Shown here piece by piece: positions 21,456-32,932 of a stretch of 64,000 nucleotides of DNA. Each line of letters starts with the position of its first letter. Within the stretch, counting starts at the first letter, position 1. The notes under the pieces are model-generated. The model saw only the letters and a list, made by a program, of their open reading frames with translations. It made no database searches and was not told where the DNA came from. This DNA is from Actinernus sp. WN-2022 (lineage: Eukaryota > Cnidaria > Anthozoa > Actiniaria > Actinernidae): positions 134,566,022 through 134,630,021 of the forward strand of contig JAOWCC010001634.1 in NCBI GenBank assembly GCA_030867875.1, given 5' to 3'. The translations under genes were made by a program, and so were the position numbers.

Positions 21456-23716
21456 AAAAAACTCAGAACATTATATCCGCAATATATAGACCCCCTAGCG
21501 CACCTGTTGAAATATTCTCTACCATCGAGTGTTTGATAGAGAAAATTGACAATGAAGATAACGAAATCTATATACTAGGCGATCTCAATTGTAATCTACT
21601 TGATAAGACAAATCAGTCTGCCCAAAAGTTATTATCAATTATGGAAATTTATCAACTTACTCATGCCTACACGCATCACTAAATCCAGCACATCGCTGTT
21701 AGATGTATGCATAACTTTTTCTCCCGAAAAAAAATATACAATCGGATGTTATTCATGAAGGCTTTAGCGACCATAGCTTGATTTACTCAATTCGTAAATT
21801 TAATATACCTACAAAAATCTAAACGATAAAGGAATAGAAATAAGGAATTTTAAGAATTTTAACAGTGAATCTTTTCTGTACGATTTGGAACAAAAACCTT
21901 GGGAACAAGTAGAGTACAAAGAAAACGTAGATGCAATGTGGACTTGTTTTAAGACCTTATTCCTAGATGTCCTAGACAGTCATGCTGCAATAAGATCTAG
22001 GAGAGTAAAAAACATGTCTAGCCTTCCCTGGGTCACTAAGGATATTAGAGAAACAAATATAGAACGGGACAGATTGACACGTATTGCTATCATAAAAAAT
22101 GAAGAATATGCTTGGAAGCTATATAAGTCCTCTAAAAATGCAGTAAACATTGCTTTGCGTAAAGCTAAGAAATAATATAATGCAACACAAATACAAAGCC
22201 AGAGTGGCGACCCCAAACGAGCTTGGAGAACTATTATAAACAATGTCCTTGGATGCAAACAACAGGAAAGCGGTATTAACGAAATTGAAGTGAACGACTG
22301 TTCTATTACGTCCTCGGATGAAATTGCCCAACATTTTAATGAACATTTCATTAACGTAGGCCCGACACTAACTCGCAGACACTGTTAACGATGCAGGTTG
22401 CAGTTACACTGACTTTGTAACGAATGTTCAGAGTAATTTCCATTTTAATCCTATAGCTATCTCAAATGTTTATAGGTTGATTAACTCGTTATCTGTGTCT
22501 AAAGCCACTGGCGTTGATAAAATCTCAGCGAAAATTCTAAAGCTAGCTGCGCCTGTTATCTCAAAGTCTGTTACGGAAATAATTAACACATCAATTACAT
22601 CACAGACGTTTCCATCGGAATGGAAGATAGCCAGGGTAATTCCTCTTCCTAAAAATGTCCTCGTAACATGCTCGATAATTATAGACCAATCTCAATCCTC
22701 CCAGTAATAAGTATGATTTATGAGAAAATATTATATGAACAATTAATGGATTATTTCAATGCAGAGAATCTGTTATCTGATCATCAATTTCGCTTCAGAC
22801 GCTTTCATTCGACTGTGTCTGCGCTGTTAGACTGTACCAATGAGTGGTACTTTAACATGGACCGAGGCCTTTACAACCTGGTTGTTTTTCTTGACCTTAA
22901 AAAGGCATTTGATACCGTAAACCATGACATTTTGTTGGGTAAACTCATGGCTTACGGTATCAAGGATGATGCCCTCAAATTACTTTGCTCATACCTAGGC
23001 GACCGTAGAGAAATGTGTCAAGTAAATGGAAAGTCTTCAGGTCAAAGGAAAATAAGTTGTGGAGTATCACAACGTTCTATTTTAGGCCCGCTTTTCTTCC
23101 TGATCTATATAAACGATCTGCCAGACTGTTTAAAATTCACTACGCCTAGGCTATTTGCTGATGACACAAGTCTAACGGCCGTTTGAAAAACGCTCGATGA
23201 AATCGAAGTGGGGCTGAGCCGCATGATTTATATATCATCAAGAAATGGCTTGCAGCAAACAAACTGAGCCTAAATATAGCAAAAACTGAATATGCTTTGA
23301 TTGGATCAAGAAATAGGATCAATAGACTCACGGAAGAACCAAATGTTGTAATCAGGAATGATCCGGTCAAAAGAGTTCATGATTGTAGGGTTCTCGGTGT
23401 GCATATTGATGAATCCCCTTACTTGGGAAAACCACATCAACGAAATAGCTAAGAAGATATCATCGGGAATTGGTACAATCAGGAGGCTTAGAGATTATGT
23501 AAGCCATGAAATTATTGTACATGTATCAGTTTATAGTGCTCTGATCCAGCCCCACTTCGACTATTGCTGTGAAGTATGGGATTCACTGGGTGTTGGTCTC
23601 TCCCAGCGTCTACAAAAACTTCAAAACAGGTGCGCTAGGGTTATAATGCATTGCAAGAACGAAGCCGGTGAGTCAGAAAAAAGCTCTGAATGCCCTCGGC
23701 TGGGTTACGCTTGCCC
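21452..23716 (+). mobile_element. decayed, 5'-truncated LINE (CR1/L2-like) with reverse transcriptase
   Basis: Fragments in shifting frames: the end of the APE endonuclease (AIYRPPSAPVE; EIYILGDLNCNLLD), a linker, then reverse transcriptase at 22477-23186 with VVFLDLKKAFDTVNHDILL, GVSQRSILGPLFFLIYINDL and the catalytic FADDTSL. The C-terminal part is at 23358-23720 (YSALIQPHFDYCCEVWDS, LQKLQNRCARVI). Multiple frameshifts and stops make it non-functional. It ends at the TTAA MITE. Confidence 0.85.
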
Positions 23717-23721
23717 TTTAA

Positions 23722-24253
23722 AGTGCATATGAACCTTCGTGCAATTTTCATAGCTATGAAACTCCGAAAAGTTTTGAGTACTTCTGCGAATAAATTTTTG
23801 GTTTACAGGGAATACTCAATCTTCTACGCTTGTTTGAAATCGTGGAAACGTGACCTTTCCTGATCCATGACCGCGTAAGTAAAAGCCTAGGTCGATTCCC
23901 GAGGTAACGTCATCTCATTAATGCATTATTCTCCATGGCACCTTTCTATCACAAAAAACATAGATTTTTTAGATAATATACAGTTTATGAGTTGTTAGTA
24001 AAGGGAAAAAAGTCATATTAGTGAAAATTGTAAGTTTTTATTCAAATTATTGTAAAGTCGAACCTCGGGAATCGACCCAGGCTTTTACTTACGCGGAAAT
24101 GAGTCAGGAAAGGTTACGTTTCCACTATTTCAAACAAGCGTAGAAGATAGAGTATTCTCTGTAAACCAAAAATTTCTTCCCAGAAGTACTCAAAACTTTT
24201 CGGAGCTTCATAGCTATGAAAATTGCACGAAGGTTCATAATTTTTTATGCACT
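23722..24253. mobile_element. 532-bp TTAA MITE with about 190-bp inverted repeats
   Basis: Ends start AGTGCAT and lie between TTAA (23718-23721) and TTAA (24254-24257). Both arms share GAACCTTCGTGCAATTTTCA and CCCGAGGTTCGAC-proximal segments in inverted orientation. The right tip carries about 8 extra bases. No coding capacity. Confidence 0.75.
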
Positions 24254-24552
24254 TTAAGCAATAAATTCACCAACGCCTAATTCAATTTCAGACCTTTTCG
24301 CGGAGTGCTGGATTAGTGTAACTACAGTATCAGTTTAGTATCTTTATGTAACAGTCCTGTAGGTTACTTGCAAATGAATCATAGTTTAAGGTTTTCAGTA
24401 CAAATATACGTGATAGCCGTGTTATTGTGTGTTGAGTTGACGGGAGGACGGAACTGATCGATCAACTGAGCCTCTTCGGTTAACAAATAGCCTCACTGCT
24501 TCAGTGATGTATATATTTCTATTCCGATATGGGTATCAGAAACATCACATAC

Positions 24553-24612
24553 AGTCGAACCTCCATTAAGCGACCACCCTTGGCTCACGAAAAAGTGGTC
24601 GCTTAATAGAAA
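24553..24612. mobile_element. pogo/Tigger-like transposon end
   Basis: TA followed by CAGTCGAACCTCCATTAAGC, a characteristic mariner/pogo-type inverted-repeat start, with AAGTGGTCGCTTAATAG as an internal inverted partner. The other terminus was not found, so it is a fragment. Confidence 0.4.
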
Positions 24613-24869
24613 AAGATACCACAGGGGGCCCAATAACTGAAACGGTCAACCTGAATCCGCAGTAATAAAGTAGTGTGCTGTAATCCTAACAAGTGTGTGT
24701 TTCTGAAGGAGAACATAACAAAGGCATATGCAGTATACTAGTAGCTGTCAAGAAAATACAGCGTTATACAAACCGAAAAAGGAATCACAATAAACACTTC
24801 ACAATACAATCCATCAGGCAGCCATATGTGATATGAAGCGTGTTATTTCATCAGTAATACCATGATTGC

Positions 24870-25100
24870 CTCGGTTTTCTTTGTTCTCCGAGGGAATTTA
24901 AACCGTAAATTCCCTCATTAGAGATGGATGTTTCTAAATTTCCTTATGCATTAACATGAGGGAAATTTAGAAGACAAAGAAATCCATTGTCTTTTACTAA
25001 ATTTCCCTCATGAATAATTACATGAGGGAAATTTAGTAAACAAAGAAGTCTATTGTCTTTCACTAAATTTCCCTCATGTTCCATTCATAAGGGAAGCTTA
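24870..25100. repeat. array of alternating inverted repeats CATGAGGGAAATTTAG
   Basis: CATGAGGGAAATTTAG at about 24955 and 25022 alternates with its reverse complement at about 25000 and 25064, with diverged copies on either side. Several overlapping hairpins are possible. Confidence 0.75.
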
Positions 25101-25536
25101 GAAAGGCAATGCAGGTGGGACATGAGAGGGTGAAAAGCATCAACGCTTGCTCCCCTCTGGCACGACTTGCCCTGCGCTCCCGAGTGAAAAAATTGAACCC
25201 AAACTGACCTGGCTTCATCATAATCTTCAACGTAAACCATGTGGGATCATGTATTTCAATCTGCACGTTCTTCTCTTCATTTCTCAAACCCGCTTCTTCC
25301 ATGTGGGCTACTTAAAACCATATACGCATGACCTTTAAATATCTAGTCAAGCACATAATTACATTGTGTTTTACTGCTATTCTTCTCAAAAATAACATAA
25401 AGCCAAGGTCGTTAAATCAAGCATTTAAACGTTTTCGAAAGCAACTCAACTGCGACGTTTTTAGTTTAGGCAGAGAAAAATAAACTTCTCAGAGATTTGT
25501 TCCGTTCCTCGGCGATCAGAGTATTACAAAGTTATA

Positions 25537-25668
25537 GCATGACAATTCGGGAAATTAGCGATTAAATGTCCCCGCAAGCCTCGGGAGAGTTTGTAAAAGT
25601 CCTTGGCCGCCACAAACTCTCCCTCGGCTTGCGGGGAAATTTAATCGCTAATTTCCCTTATGTCATGC
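25537..25668. mobile_element. foldback MITE (132 bp)
   Basis: Arms of about 55 bp with few mismatches (GGGAAATTAGCGATTAAAT and its inverted copy; GCATGACA tips) around a loop of about 15 bp. Confidence 0.7.
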
Positions 25669-25683
25669 AATTACTTATAATAA

Positions 25684-25720
25684 CAAGAGGCCCTGAGTGG
25701 TCTTAACTCGGGCCATCTAT
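25684..25720. repeat. isolated end of the ACAAGAG... ACTCGGGCC family
   Basis: ACAAGAGGCCCTGAGTGGTC followed by TTAACTCGGGCC resembles the left ends at 29068 and 62717 (ACAAGAGCCCATCTGGGCTT, CACTCGGGCC). Confidence 0.4.
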
Positions 25721-26794
25721 AGCATGTACTGCATGGAGTTGTAGCATAATTTTGTGTCAACATGGTTTGTGCTAGAGTAGCGCGCCAGAGAATTGGTTCT
25801 CTACTGATGCTGTTGTCTGTCAAATGTCAATGTGCAAATGCCCCACGTATGCCGGGGGGGATTAGGTTAGGGTTTAGGGTTATGGTATGCTATGGTAATT
25901 ATTGTAAAATTATCTTTTTAAATTATGGTAACACTAACGTTATTTGGAACAAACAAACAATGTACAACGTTTGTACACGATCCAAATAGAACCCATGTAT
26001 GTATGTATGTTGTTGTTGCCGGTGGGGATAGAGCCATAATACACACACAACACACACATACATACATGCTGTGCATGTACATTTCAGCCACAATTTCCTT
26101 CAATATTATTGTTCTTTGAGGGTCGTTTGAATTATAAAAAAAACTCTTGGTATTGGTGTTGTTGATTGAAGTGCAATGGTTATTTGAGTAGTCTGCACGA
26201 CATTGAGTCACTGAAATTTGATGCATTGTAATTTTATCAGGTGCAGTACGACTACGAGAAATCAATCAATTTAGAACAACAAATTCCACATAATGTTGCT
26301 GTTCATTGTGAATAGTTAGGTAATGTCATTCTACATGTGAAATAAAGTCATCTATTTGTAATTCTCAATAACAAACCAGTGGAGACGGCTGAAATTCAGG
26401 CTAAATACTCAATACAATATATTTTCGACTGGGGTCGTAAACGACAGACCACTATTTTCTAGTATTAGTGAGCTGCCACTGTGCTAGTGCTCATTTTCTA
26501 CATCTTGAAGGAGACTGGAACTTATAATGGCAGGCCACAAAGAAACATGCAATGTCCACTCATTTTTTTCTATCATTGGGGTCACAGCAAGATTAATTTT
26601 CATTCCCAAATAATTCTTAAAAGTACTCGTACTCCTGATCGTGACCGAGTGAAAGTGACGATGCTGACGCCAAGAACTGAGGAACAACAATTACATTTAT
26701 TTTCTAATAAGATGATGGAAATGTATACGAGTAATAAGGCATAATAAGAAATACAATGATGAGAAGGTAGGTCCTTAAGGTAACCTTAGGGTTA

Positions 26795-27906
26795 TTACTC
26801 GGGCTGCCTGTGGCAGCGCCGAGTCTTAAAATGCAAGTCGTTATTATTTTTATTTTTTTTGGTCCGTGTCAGACGGCTTCAGCGCATGCGTTAAAGGTCA
26901 AATTCGAACCAATCAGATTGCACTGTGCTGGTCACGCAACAATCGCCAGGTTAAATGTATTTACATAAGTGAATACAGTAAATCAAAATGGTCGACCCGC
27001 GAGGGCGAAAGCCTTCCAACAGGCTCAGGATATTTCAACTGGCGCTCTTGTTGACCATAAAAATACATGAACAACCAGGAGCCGTAATACATTCGATCAG
27101 CGCTGTTTGGACAGATCCAATGTATATTTAGAAACGTAAGCGAAATACAATATCCAAACACGTTTGGATATCAACGGGTATCGAATTATAATCAAAGGTT
27201 AGATCTCGTCAGGCGCGCTCAGATAAGAAAGTTCAAAGCACTCAGACTAGGCGAGACAAGGAGATATCAATTTCAATGAGTCATTGTCAGAAATCTATTC
27301 CATCGTGGGCAATTATGCAATACAACCTAAATTGTACAGCTAAGGCATGTTTTACGACAGAATAACCAGAGTCTTTCTACTGGATTGAGAGCTCGAGACA
27401 TTATACATGTCTGCTAATATGGGGAAAACTGAAACAAAAATGGACTTTGACGGCAGAAACCCTCATTGAGCCAAGCGGAATATTTACATGATCCGCTAAG
27501 ATTTTTACAAATCTTAGTTCAGTGTATGCCAACTGAAATGCTGTGCTCGTTTTCTGGTAACGGTTCAGTGGGGAAACTACACGAACAAGAAGCATGAACT
27601 GCCAGCAACGAGAGAGGAAAAAGTATTTGAAATGCACAGCGCTAGCTGAAATAGGGCATATATATAATATCTGAGACGTTAAATTACGTTACTGTGAAGA
27701 GGATCAAAATTCAGGTTTTGTAGCTTGAGACTGTCTTCTGCCGTGACTCGTGAGAGAAATTGGAAAAGATCTAGCTGTTTCATTCAGACACTGGCAAATT
27801 TATTGAAAGCTACGGGCTTACTTTATGAGATTATTATTCATTGTGGAATGAAAGGAAACAGTTCAATCTCATGTGGCCCGAGTGAAAGCCCAGATGGGCT
27901 CTTGTC
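26795..27906 (-). mobile_element. hairpin-ended element, inverted copy (left arm of a large palindrome)
   Basis: Read on the minus strand it starts ACAAGAGCCCATCTGGGCTT (27906) and ends at a terminal hairpin containing ACTCGG ... CCGAGT (26795-26830). It is near-identical to 29067-30829 but lacks about 650 bp between GAGATTGAA and CTGTTTCC. Near its end lies the helicase-relic segment. A 78-codon frame (27401-27637) identical to that in the other arm is of unknown meaning. Confidence 0.7.
26985..27050 (+). pseudogene. remnant of RecQ-type helicase N-terminal segment
   Basis: ATGGTCGACCCGCGAGGG followed by CCTTCCAACAGGCTCAGGAT and ATTTCAACTGGCG. This is a deleted version of the helicase region at 13773-13995 (CCTTCTAACAGGCTCAGGAA ... 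TTTTCAACTGGCGG) and of 63840-63960. The Walker A codons are out of frame. Same relic, inverted, at about 30580-30650. Confidence 0.5.
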
Positions 27907-28617
27907 TTAAGTAGGACCACCTCAGATGGAAAACACTGAAACAAGATCTAGCTTGCATGGATATAATGGTACCAAGAAAGGGGAAGGGAAAGAAAGAATG
28001 CGACTTGCATGTAAGTATACTCTCTCAGTTCTGGACCAAATTTAGTTTATTTTATAAACTTGCAATAATGATAAATACACTACCCTATACATAATATCAT
28101 TATGTCAGTTCTAAAAAAAAACATTAAATACACTGTAGAATGTCTGAACCCAGAGATAATAACCAAATACAATGGGGTAGAGGCCAGATGTAAATAGACC
28201 CGGGAAATAGAACAAAATGAAAAGCCAATAATTTTGTTAGGTGGTAACTGTCTTGTGTTTAGGAAAGATTGGTTTTTACCAGTGTCAATAACACGCCACA
28301 GATAAATATGCGATTTCCACATCAGAGTCATTTATCGTTCGTTTGAAAAAATCTTCATTTCGGATTAGTTACTCAGTTTATACTCACTTATTGCATGCTA
28401 GATTGTCGTTCCCGAATTTATAAACATTTAAATACATGTGCATATATAATATTTTAAAAGGCCCCTGTCAGTCGGAGAACTGAGAAATCGGGTCATTTCT
28501 ACTATACTTTCGAGAGGTTAATAACAATAAATAACTACACAATGACAGTCAAGTGGTATAAAGGTTATCATTTTCAGATTAGCGGCTACTTACATTTACA
28601 AGCTGCTGTCTTTATAG

Positions 28618-28803
28618 TCAGTGTTGATCGCAGAGCAGACTGTCACGAGTTATCTTAAAGCATGTCGCATAATATGTGATAAATTCCCGTCCAAAGCCCG
28701 TGAAACACCTCTCAGCTTTAGAAAAGACAAAAATCTTGGTATTGCACTTGAACGAACCTTTGGTTTACACAAAAAAACAGCTGATATTAAAGCTTTTGCT
28801 ACT
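28618..28803 (+). CDS. orphan exon of an unrecognised gene
   Basis: 62 codons between a TTTATAG acceptor and an ACT|GTAAGT donor, exactly phase 0. It includes CRIICDKFPSKARETPLSFR and LGIALERTFGLHKKTADIKA. The protein-like composition and good splice sites suggest a real, possibly transposon-carried, exon. No family recognised. It sits between the two inverted element copies, just before another hairpin terminus (about 28989-29025). Confidence 0.4.
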
Positions 28804-28984
28804 GTAAGTCAAAACTCCCACTCGCCGCCATCTTGAAAAACCTGGAACTCTTGTCCACTGTTCACGTGACCAGCACAGTGCAATCTGATTGGTACGGTGG
28901 CGAAAAGAACTTCCAAAGAAGGTGCTATCTGAATGGTTAACAGCGAAAAAGTTCGACGTTGGAAAAAAACACATTTGCGATTTT

Positions 28985-29030
28985 AATTAAGACTCGTGCC
29001 GGCCAAAGGCCTGAACCGAGTAATTATTTC
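28985..29030. repeat. related hairpin terminus
   Basis: AAGACTCGTGCCGGCCAAAG then GCCTGAACCGAGTAATTA: an ACTCG ... CGAGT stem around a GGCC-AAA-GGCC hairpin, the same layout as the terminus at 30795-30829 with a different inner stem. Confidence 0.55.
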
Positions 29031-29066
29031 TGGGTTGATTACTACACTACTAAATCTAAACTAGAA

Positions 29067-30829
29067 CAAGAGCCCATCTGGGCTTTCACTCGGGCCACAT
29101 GAGATTGAAGATGAAATACACTTTCATTTGAAATCCTCTTAGTATCAAGTCGTGCTTTAATTCACCAGTGAGAACGTCAAAAAAAACAGACTGGTCTATT
29201 AATCGCTTTTATGGCATGACTATGATAACGCAGGATTCGAACAACAGAATACTGGCAATTCAAGTGTATAAATGCAATACAATGACATATTCAGACTTTG
29301 AATTTGATTGAAAATAGATCAAAAACTTGGGGAAATGTCCGGCTAAAACTGTATGAATAAATGTGAAATGAAACATAAATTTCATAACAAGAAAAAAAAT
29401 TGTAATTCCTATAAATGAGAAAGCTCTTCTATTAAGCCGCTTCTCATATACACAGACTGTTTCACAAAATACATTTGCGCTTATCGACACAAGAATTCAG
29501 TTGACCTTTCAAATAATTTATTCTGAGGTACGCATACTCTAAATCACAGATGTTAAATAAAGCGATAATTAGAAGGAAAAGTACATTAACAGACAAACTG
29601 AGAGGAAATTTATTCAAATCAAAAAGAGTTTACTTACAGTACTTACGTAACTGAACTTTCGTTTTGGATCTTTTGGTAGTGTTGTTGACAGCACCCACCT
29701 TCGTGCACATATGCACTGAATCGGAATGAAAGTCGAAGCCTACCTCGAACTTAACTTTCAGCTAACCTGTTTCCTTTCATTCCACAATGAATAATAATCT
29801 CATAAAGTAAGCCCGTAGCTTTCAATAAATTTGCCAGTGTCTGAATGAAACAGCTAGATCTTTTCCAATTTCTCTCACGAGTCACGGCAGAAGACAGTCT
29901 CAAGCTACAAAACTTGAATTTTGATCCTCTTCACAGTAACGTAATTTAACGTCTCAGATATTATATATATGCCCTATTTCAGCTAGCGCTGTGCATTTCA
30001 AATACTTTTTCCTCTCTCGTTGCTGGCAGTTCATGCTTCTTGTTCGTGTAGTTTCCCCACTGAACCGTTACCAGAAAACGAGCACAGCATTTCAGTTGGC
30101 ATACACTGAACTAAGATTTGTAAAAATCTTAGCGGATCATGTAAATATTCCGCTTGGCTCAATGAGGGTTTCTGCCGTCAAAGTTCATTTTTGTTTCAGT
30201 TTTCCCCATATTAGCAGACATGTATAATGTCTCGAGCTCTCAATCCAGTAGAAAGACTCTGGTTATTCTGTCGTAAAACATGCCTTAGCTGTACAATTTA
30301 GGTTGTATTGCATAATTGCCCACGATGGAATAGATTTCTGACAATGACTCATTGAAATTGATATCTCCTTGTCTCGCCTAGTCTGAGTGCTTTGAACTTT
30401 CTTATCTGAGCGCGCCTGACGAGATCTAACCTTTGATTATAATTCGATACCCGTTGATATCCAAACGTGTTTGGATATTGTATTTCGCTTACGTTTCTAA
30501 ATATACATTGGATCTGTCCAAACAGCGCTGATCGAATATATTACGGCTCCTGGTTGTTCATGTATTTTTATGGTCAACAAGAGCGCCAGTTGAAATATCC
30601 TGAGCCTGTTGGAAGGCTTTCGCCCTCGCGGGTCGACCATTTTGACTTACTGTATTCACTTATGTAAATACATTAACCTGGCGATTGTTGCGTGACCAGC
30701 ACAGTGCAATCTGATTGGTTTGAATTTGACCTTTAACGCATGCGCAGAAGCCGTCTGACATGAAAAAAAAAAAAAAAAAACGACTTGCATTTTAAGACTC
30801 GGTGCTGCCACAGGCAGCCCGAGTAATTA
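29067..30829 (+). mobile_element. hairpin-ended element, full-length copy (right arm of the palindrome)
   Basis: Starts ACAAGAGCCCATCTGGGCTT and ends in the hairpin ACTCGGTGCTGCCACAGGCA + GCCCGAGTAATTA. Contents: non-coding AT-rich 5' part, the 78-codon frame at 29991-30227, the helicase relic (about 30580-30650), the CRE-free segment with TGACCAGCACAGTGCAATCT, and an A18 run before the terminal hairpin. No transposase is evident; superfamily unknown. Confidence 0.65.
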
Positions 30830-31078
30830 TGTTTGATGAAATAAAAAAACTCGATATTAAATCTGCCAGTGGTATAAAACCTAATCAAAATCAAAATACC
30901 TGCTAATAAGTATCTCCGTAAAAGGTATCCACCTGATTCGAGTGTAGTAGTCAATTGACCCAACTGCTGGGCACCACTTTGGGGTCAAAATGAAAACCAT
31001 TGTATCTTTTGATAGCAGACGGCAAAATAAGAATTGTAAACTAAACATAGGAACCTAAGGGCAACTCGTGGATGGTCA
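30830..31078. other. short non-coding spacer
   Basis: Nothing recognised apart from AT-rich sequence. Confidence 0.3.
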
Positions 31079-31480
31079 GTGATCGATGAGCTATTTTGGC
31101 ATAAAATAAAACTCACGTCACCAATGACGTCATCGTTACGTCATCACGACTAAGTGAATCGTGGGAAACAATACCTTTAAACTGTCTGGCATTAGATATG
31201 AGGGAGATATGGGCATGTATTTAAAATCACGTGACCGATGACGTCGGGAACCCAATACCATGCTTGTCCAAGTTTGAACTGTGTGGCATTAGAAATGAGG
31301 AAGATATGGGCATGTACTTAAAATCACGTGACCGATGACGTCATCGTTACGTCATTACCACCAGGTGCTTGATAGGGACCCACTACCATGTCTGTCCAGG
31401 TTTGAGCCGGCAGACATTAGAAATGAGGGAGATATGGGCATGTAATTAATATCACGTGACTGATGAATTCATCGATACGT
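31079..31480. repeat. about 120-bp degenerate tandem repeats with TGACGTCA
   Basis: Three to four copies share GATATGGGCATGTA, ATCACGTGACCGATGACGTC and CCACTACCATGTCTGTCCAG. A further partial copy lies at about 32250-32300, beyond the MITE. Confidence 0.75.
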
Positions 31481-31499
31481 CATCACCTCTAAGCAGGAG

Positions 31500-32232
31500 C
31501 TCATTACCAGGAGCGTTTCTATGTCATGGGCTGGGGCCCCAGCACAGGAGTAGATGTGGCTATATTTAGAATTGCTGGTTTTCACTTGACGTCATAGCCG
31601 CCATGTTGGTGCCCTTAATCAATAGATTCCTCGTTAGGGAAGAGGTCAAAACAATGGATTTCGAATGGGACCCAGTTTTGTCAGGGGAGGTGGTGGGTGG
31701 CGGGTAATACCCCCTACCCCTTTTTTCGATGGTGATTTTCTCGCGTTTTAAAATAGGGATACCTGATTTTAATGCAGATACACGTTCCTCTCTGCCTGTA
31801 GAAACTAGAAATATAGTTACTTCTTCAATAAGTATTCTATTCAAGAAGATATTTGTGGTCAAAAATCTAGATTTTGCCAAAATAGGTGGTGGGTTCCGGG
31901 TACAACCCCCCTTCCATCAAAATTGGGTCCCGCCAGAGTACCATTGTTTTGACCTCTTCCCTTAGCTTTATTTGTTTGGCATCAAAATGGCCGCCATGCC
32001 CTTTGTCATTTGAATCTCTGGGGATTGACTGAAAACCAGCAATTCGAATTCCCGCATTGAAAGTGACAAGAATAATAATGAATAATAATGAGAAGTGACG
32101 TTAGCTATCTGATTGGCTAAGACAACATGGCCTTTGTTTATTTCGCACGAAATACAATTCTAAATATAGCCACATCTACTTCTGTGCTGGGAACAGACCC
32201 AACGGAGAAGATGGATGTTCCTGGTAATGGGC
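31500..32232. mobile_element. MITE with long imperfect inverted repeats
   Basis: Outer CATTACCAGG ends and inner CCAGCACAGxAGTAGATGTG segments are inverted partners, and a second inverted pair around GAGGTCAAAACAATGG / CCATTGTTTTGACCTC lies inside. Internal CATAGCCGCCATGTTGGTG and ATTTGAATCTCTGGGGATTG recur at 46335-46455. The 78- and 104-codon frames inside follow from the palindrome. Confidence 0.6.
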
Positions 32233-32559
32233 CTCTAAGTCCCTCTAAGTGATTGATAGGGACCCACTACCATGTCTATCCAGGTTTGAAGTGTCTGGCA
32301 TTAAACATCCATCAATATATCTTCGGAAAATCAAACGTCATTCGGAAAGCCAACGGTGAGTCGTCGATCCACACCAAAAATACGATGAATGAATTATGTC
32401 GCCCGATGTCCACACCATAAAACGATGAATAAATTACCTTGAATCCCTAACCCCAATAACTCGTTCTGTGCTTGCGCGCATCCACGAGTTAAAAAAGGAA
32501 AGAATAAGGAAAAGCGCGCAAATATGTAGCACCCCCTAAAATTGCCTGGCTACGTGGAT

Positions 32560-32930
32560 ACACAGTATTATTAATAATAATAATAGGCCATATTTATATA
32601 GCGCCATATCACCACAGTCTCATGGCGCTTTACATTTACTGACATATCCCGTCAATTAATTTTCTGACTGCTATTACGGCGCCAATGGCTGCCAAGCAGT
32701 TTACAATGTCGAGTGTGTGGTTAGTGCAATGGCCAGACTGCTGTACTGGGTGACAATCCCCTTCTCTTTTTCGAGTAGTACAACAGGTTCTTTCACGTCC
32801 CCTTGAAATACTGATTAGAAGTGGAAGGAGACAAGGCCAACGGCTTATAAACACGTCGGGCATAAAGTACGTCAAAATCGGCATCAGTGAGCGTGGACAA
32901 ATAGTTAAAATTAACACCATTTCTTTACTT
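32560..32930 (-). mobile_element. LINE 3' region with (ATT)n tail
   Basis: On the minus strand it ends GGCGCTATATAAATATGGCC and (TATTA)n, the 3' tail common to L2-like cnidarian LINEs, preceded by AAGGGGACGTGAAAGAACCT. No coding. Confidence 0.5.
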
Positions 32931-32932
32931 AT

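Noticed and set aside
24870..25100. Possible CRISPR-like repeat array
   Set aside because: Repeats alternate in orientation, spacers are irregular and the genome is eukaryotic.
27401..27637. 78-codon frame conserved in both palindrome arms as a gene
   Set aside because: Identity between the arms is explained by recent duplication of the whole element, not by selection on the frame; kept only as a note in the element entries.
32636..32920. 94-codon minus-strand frame with cysteines
   Set aside because: It lies within a LINE 3' region that is normally untranslated.
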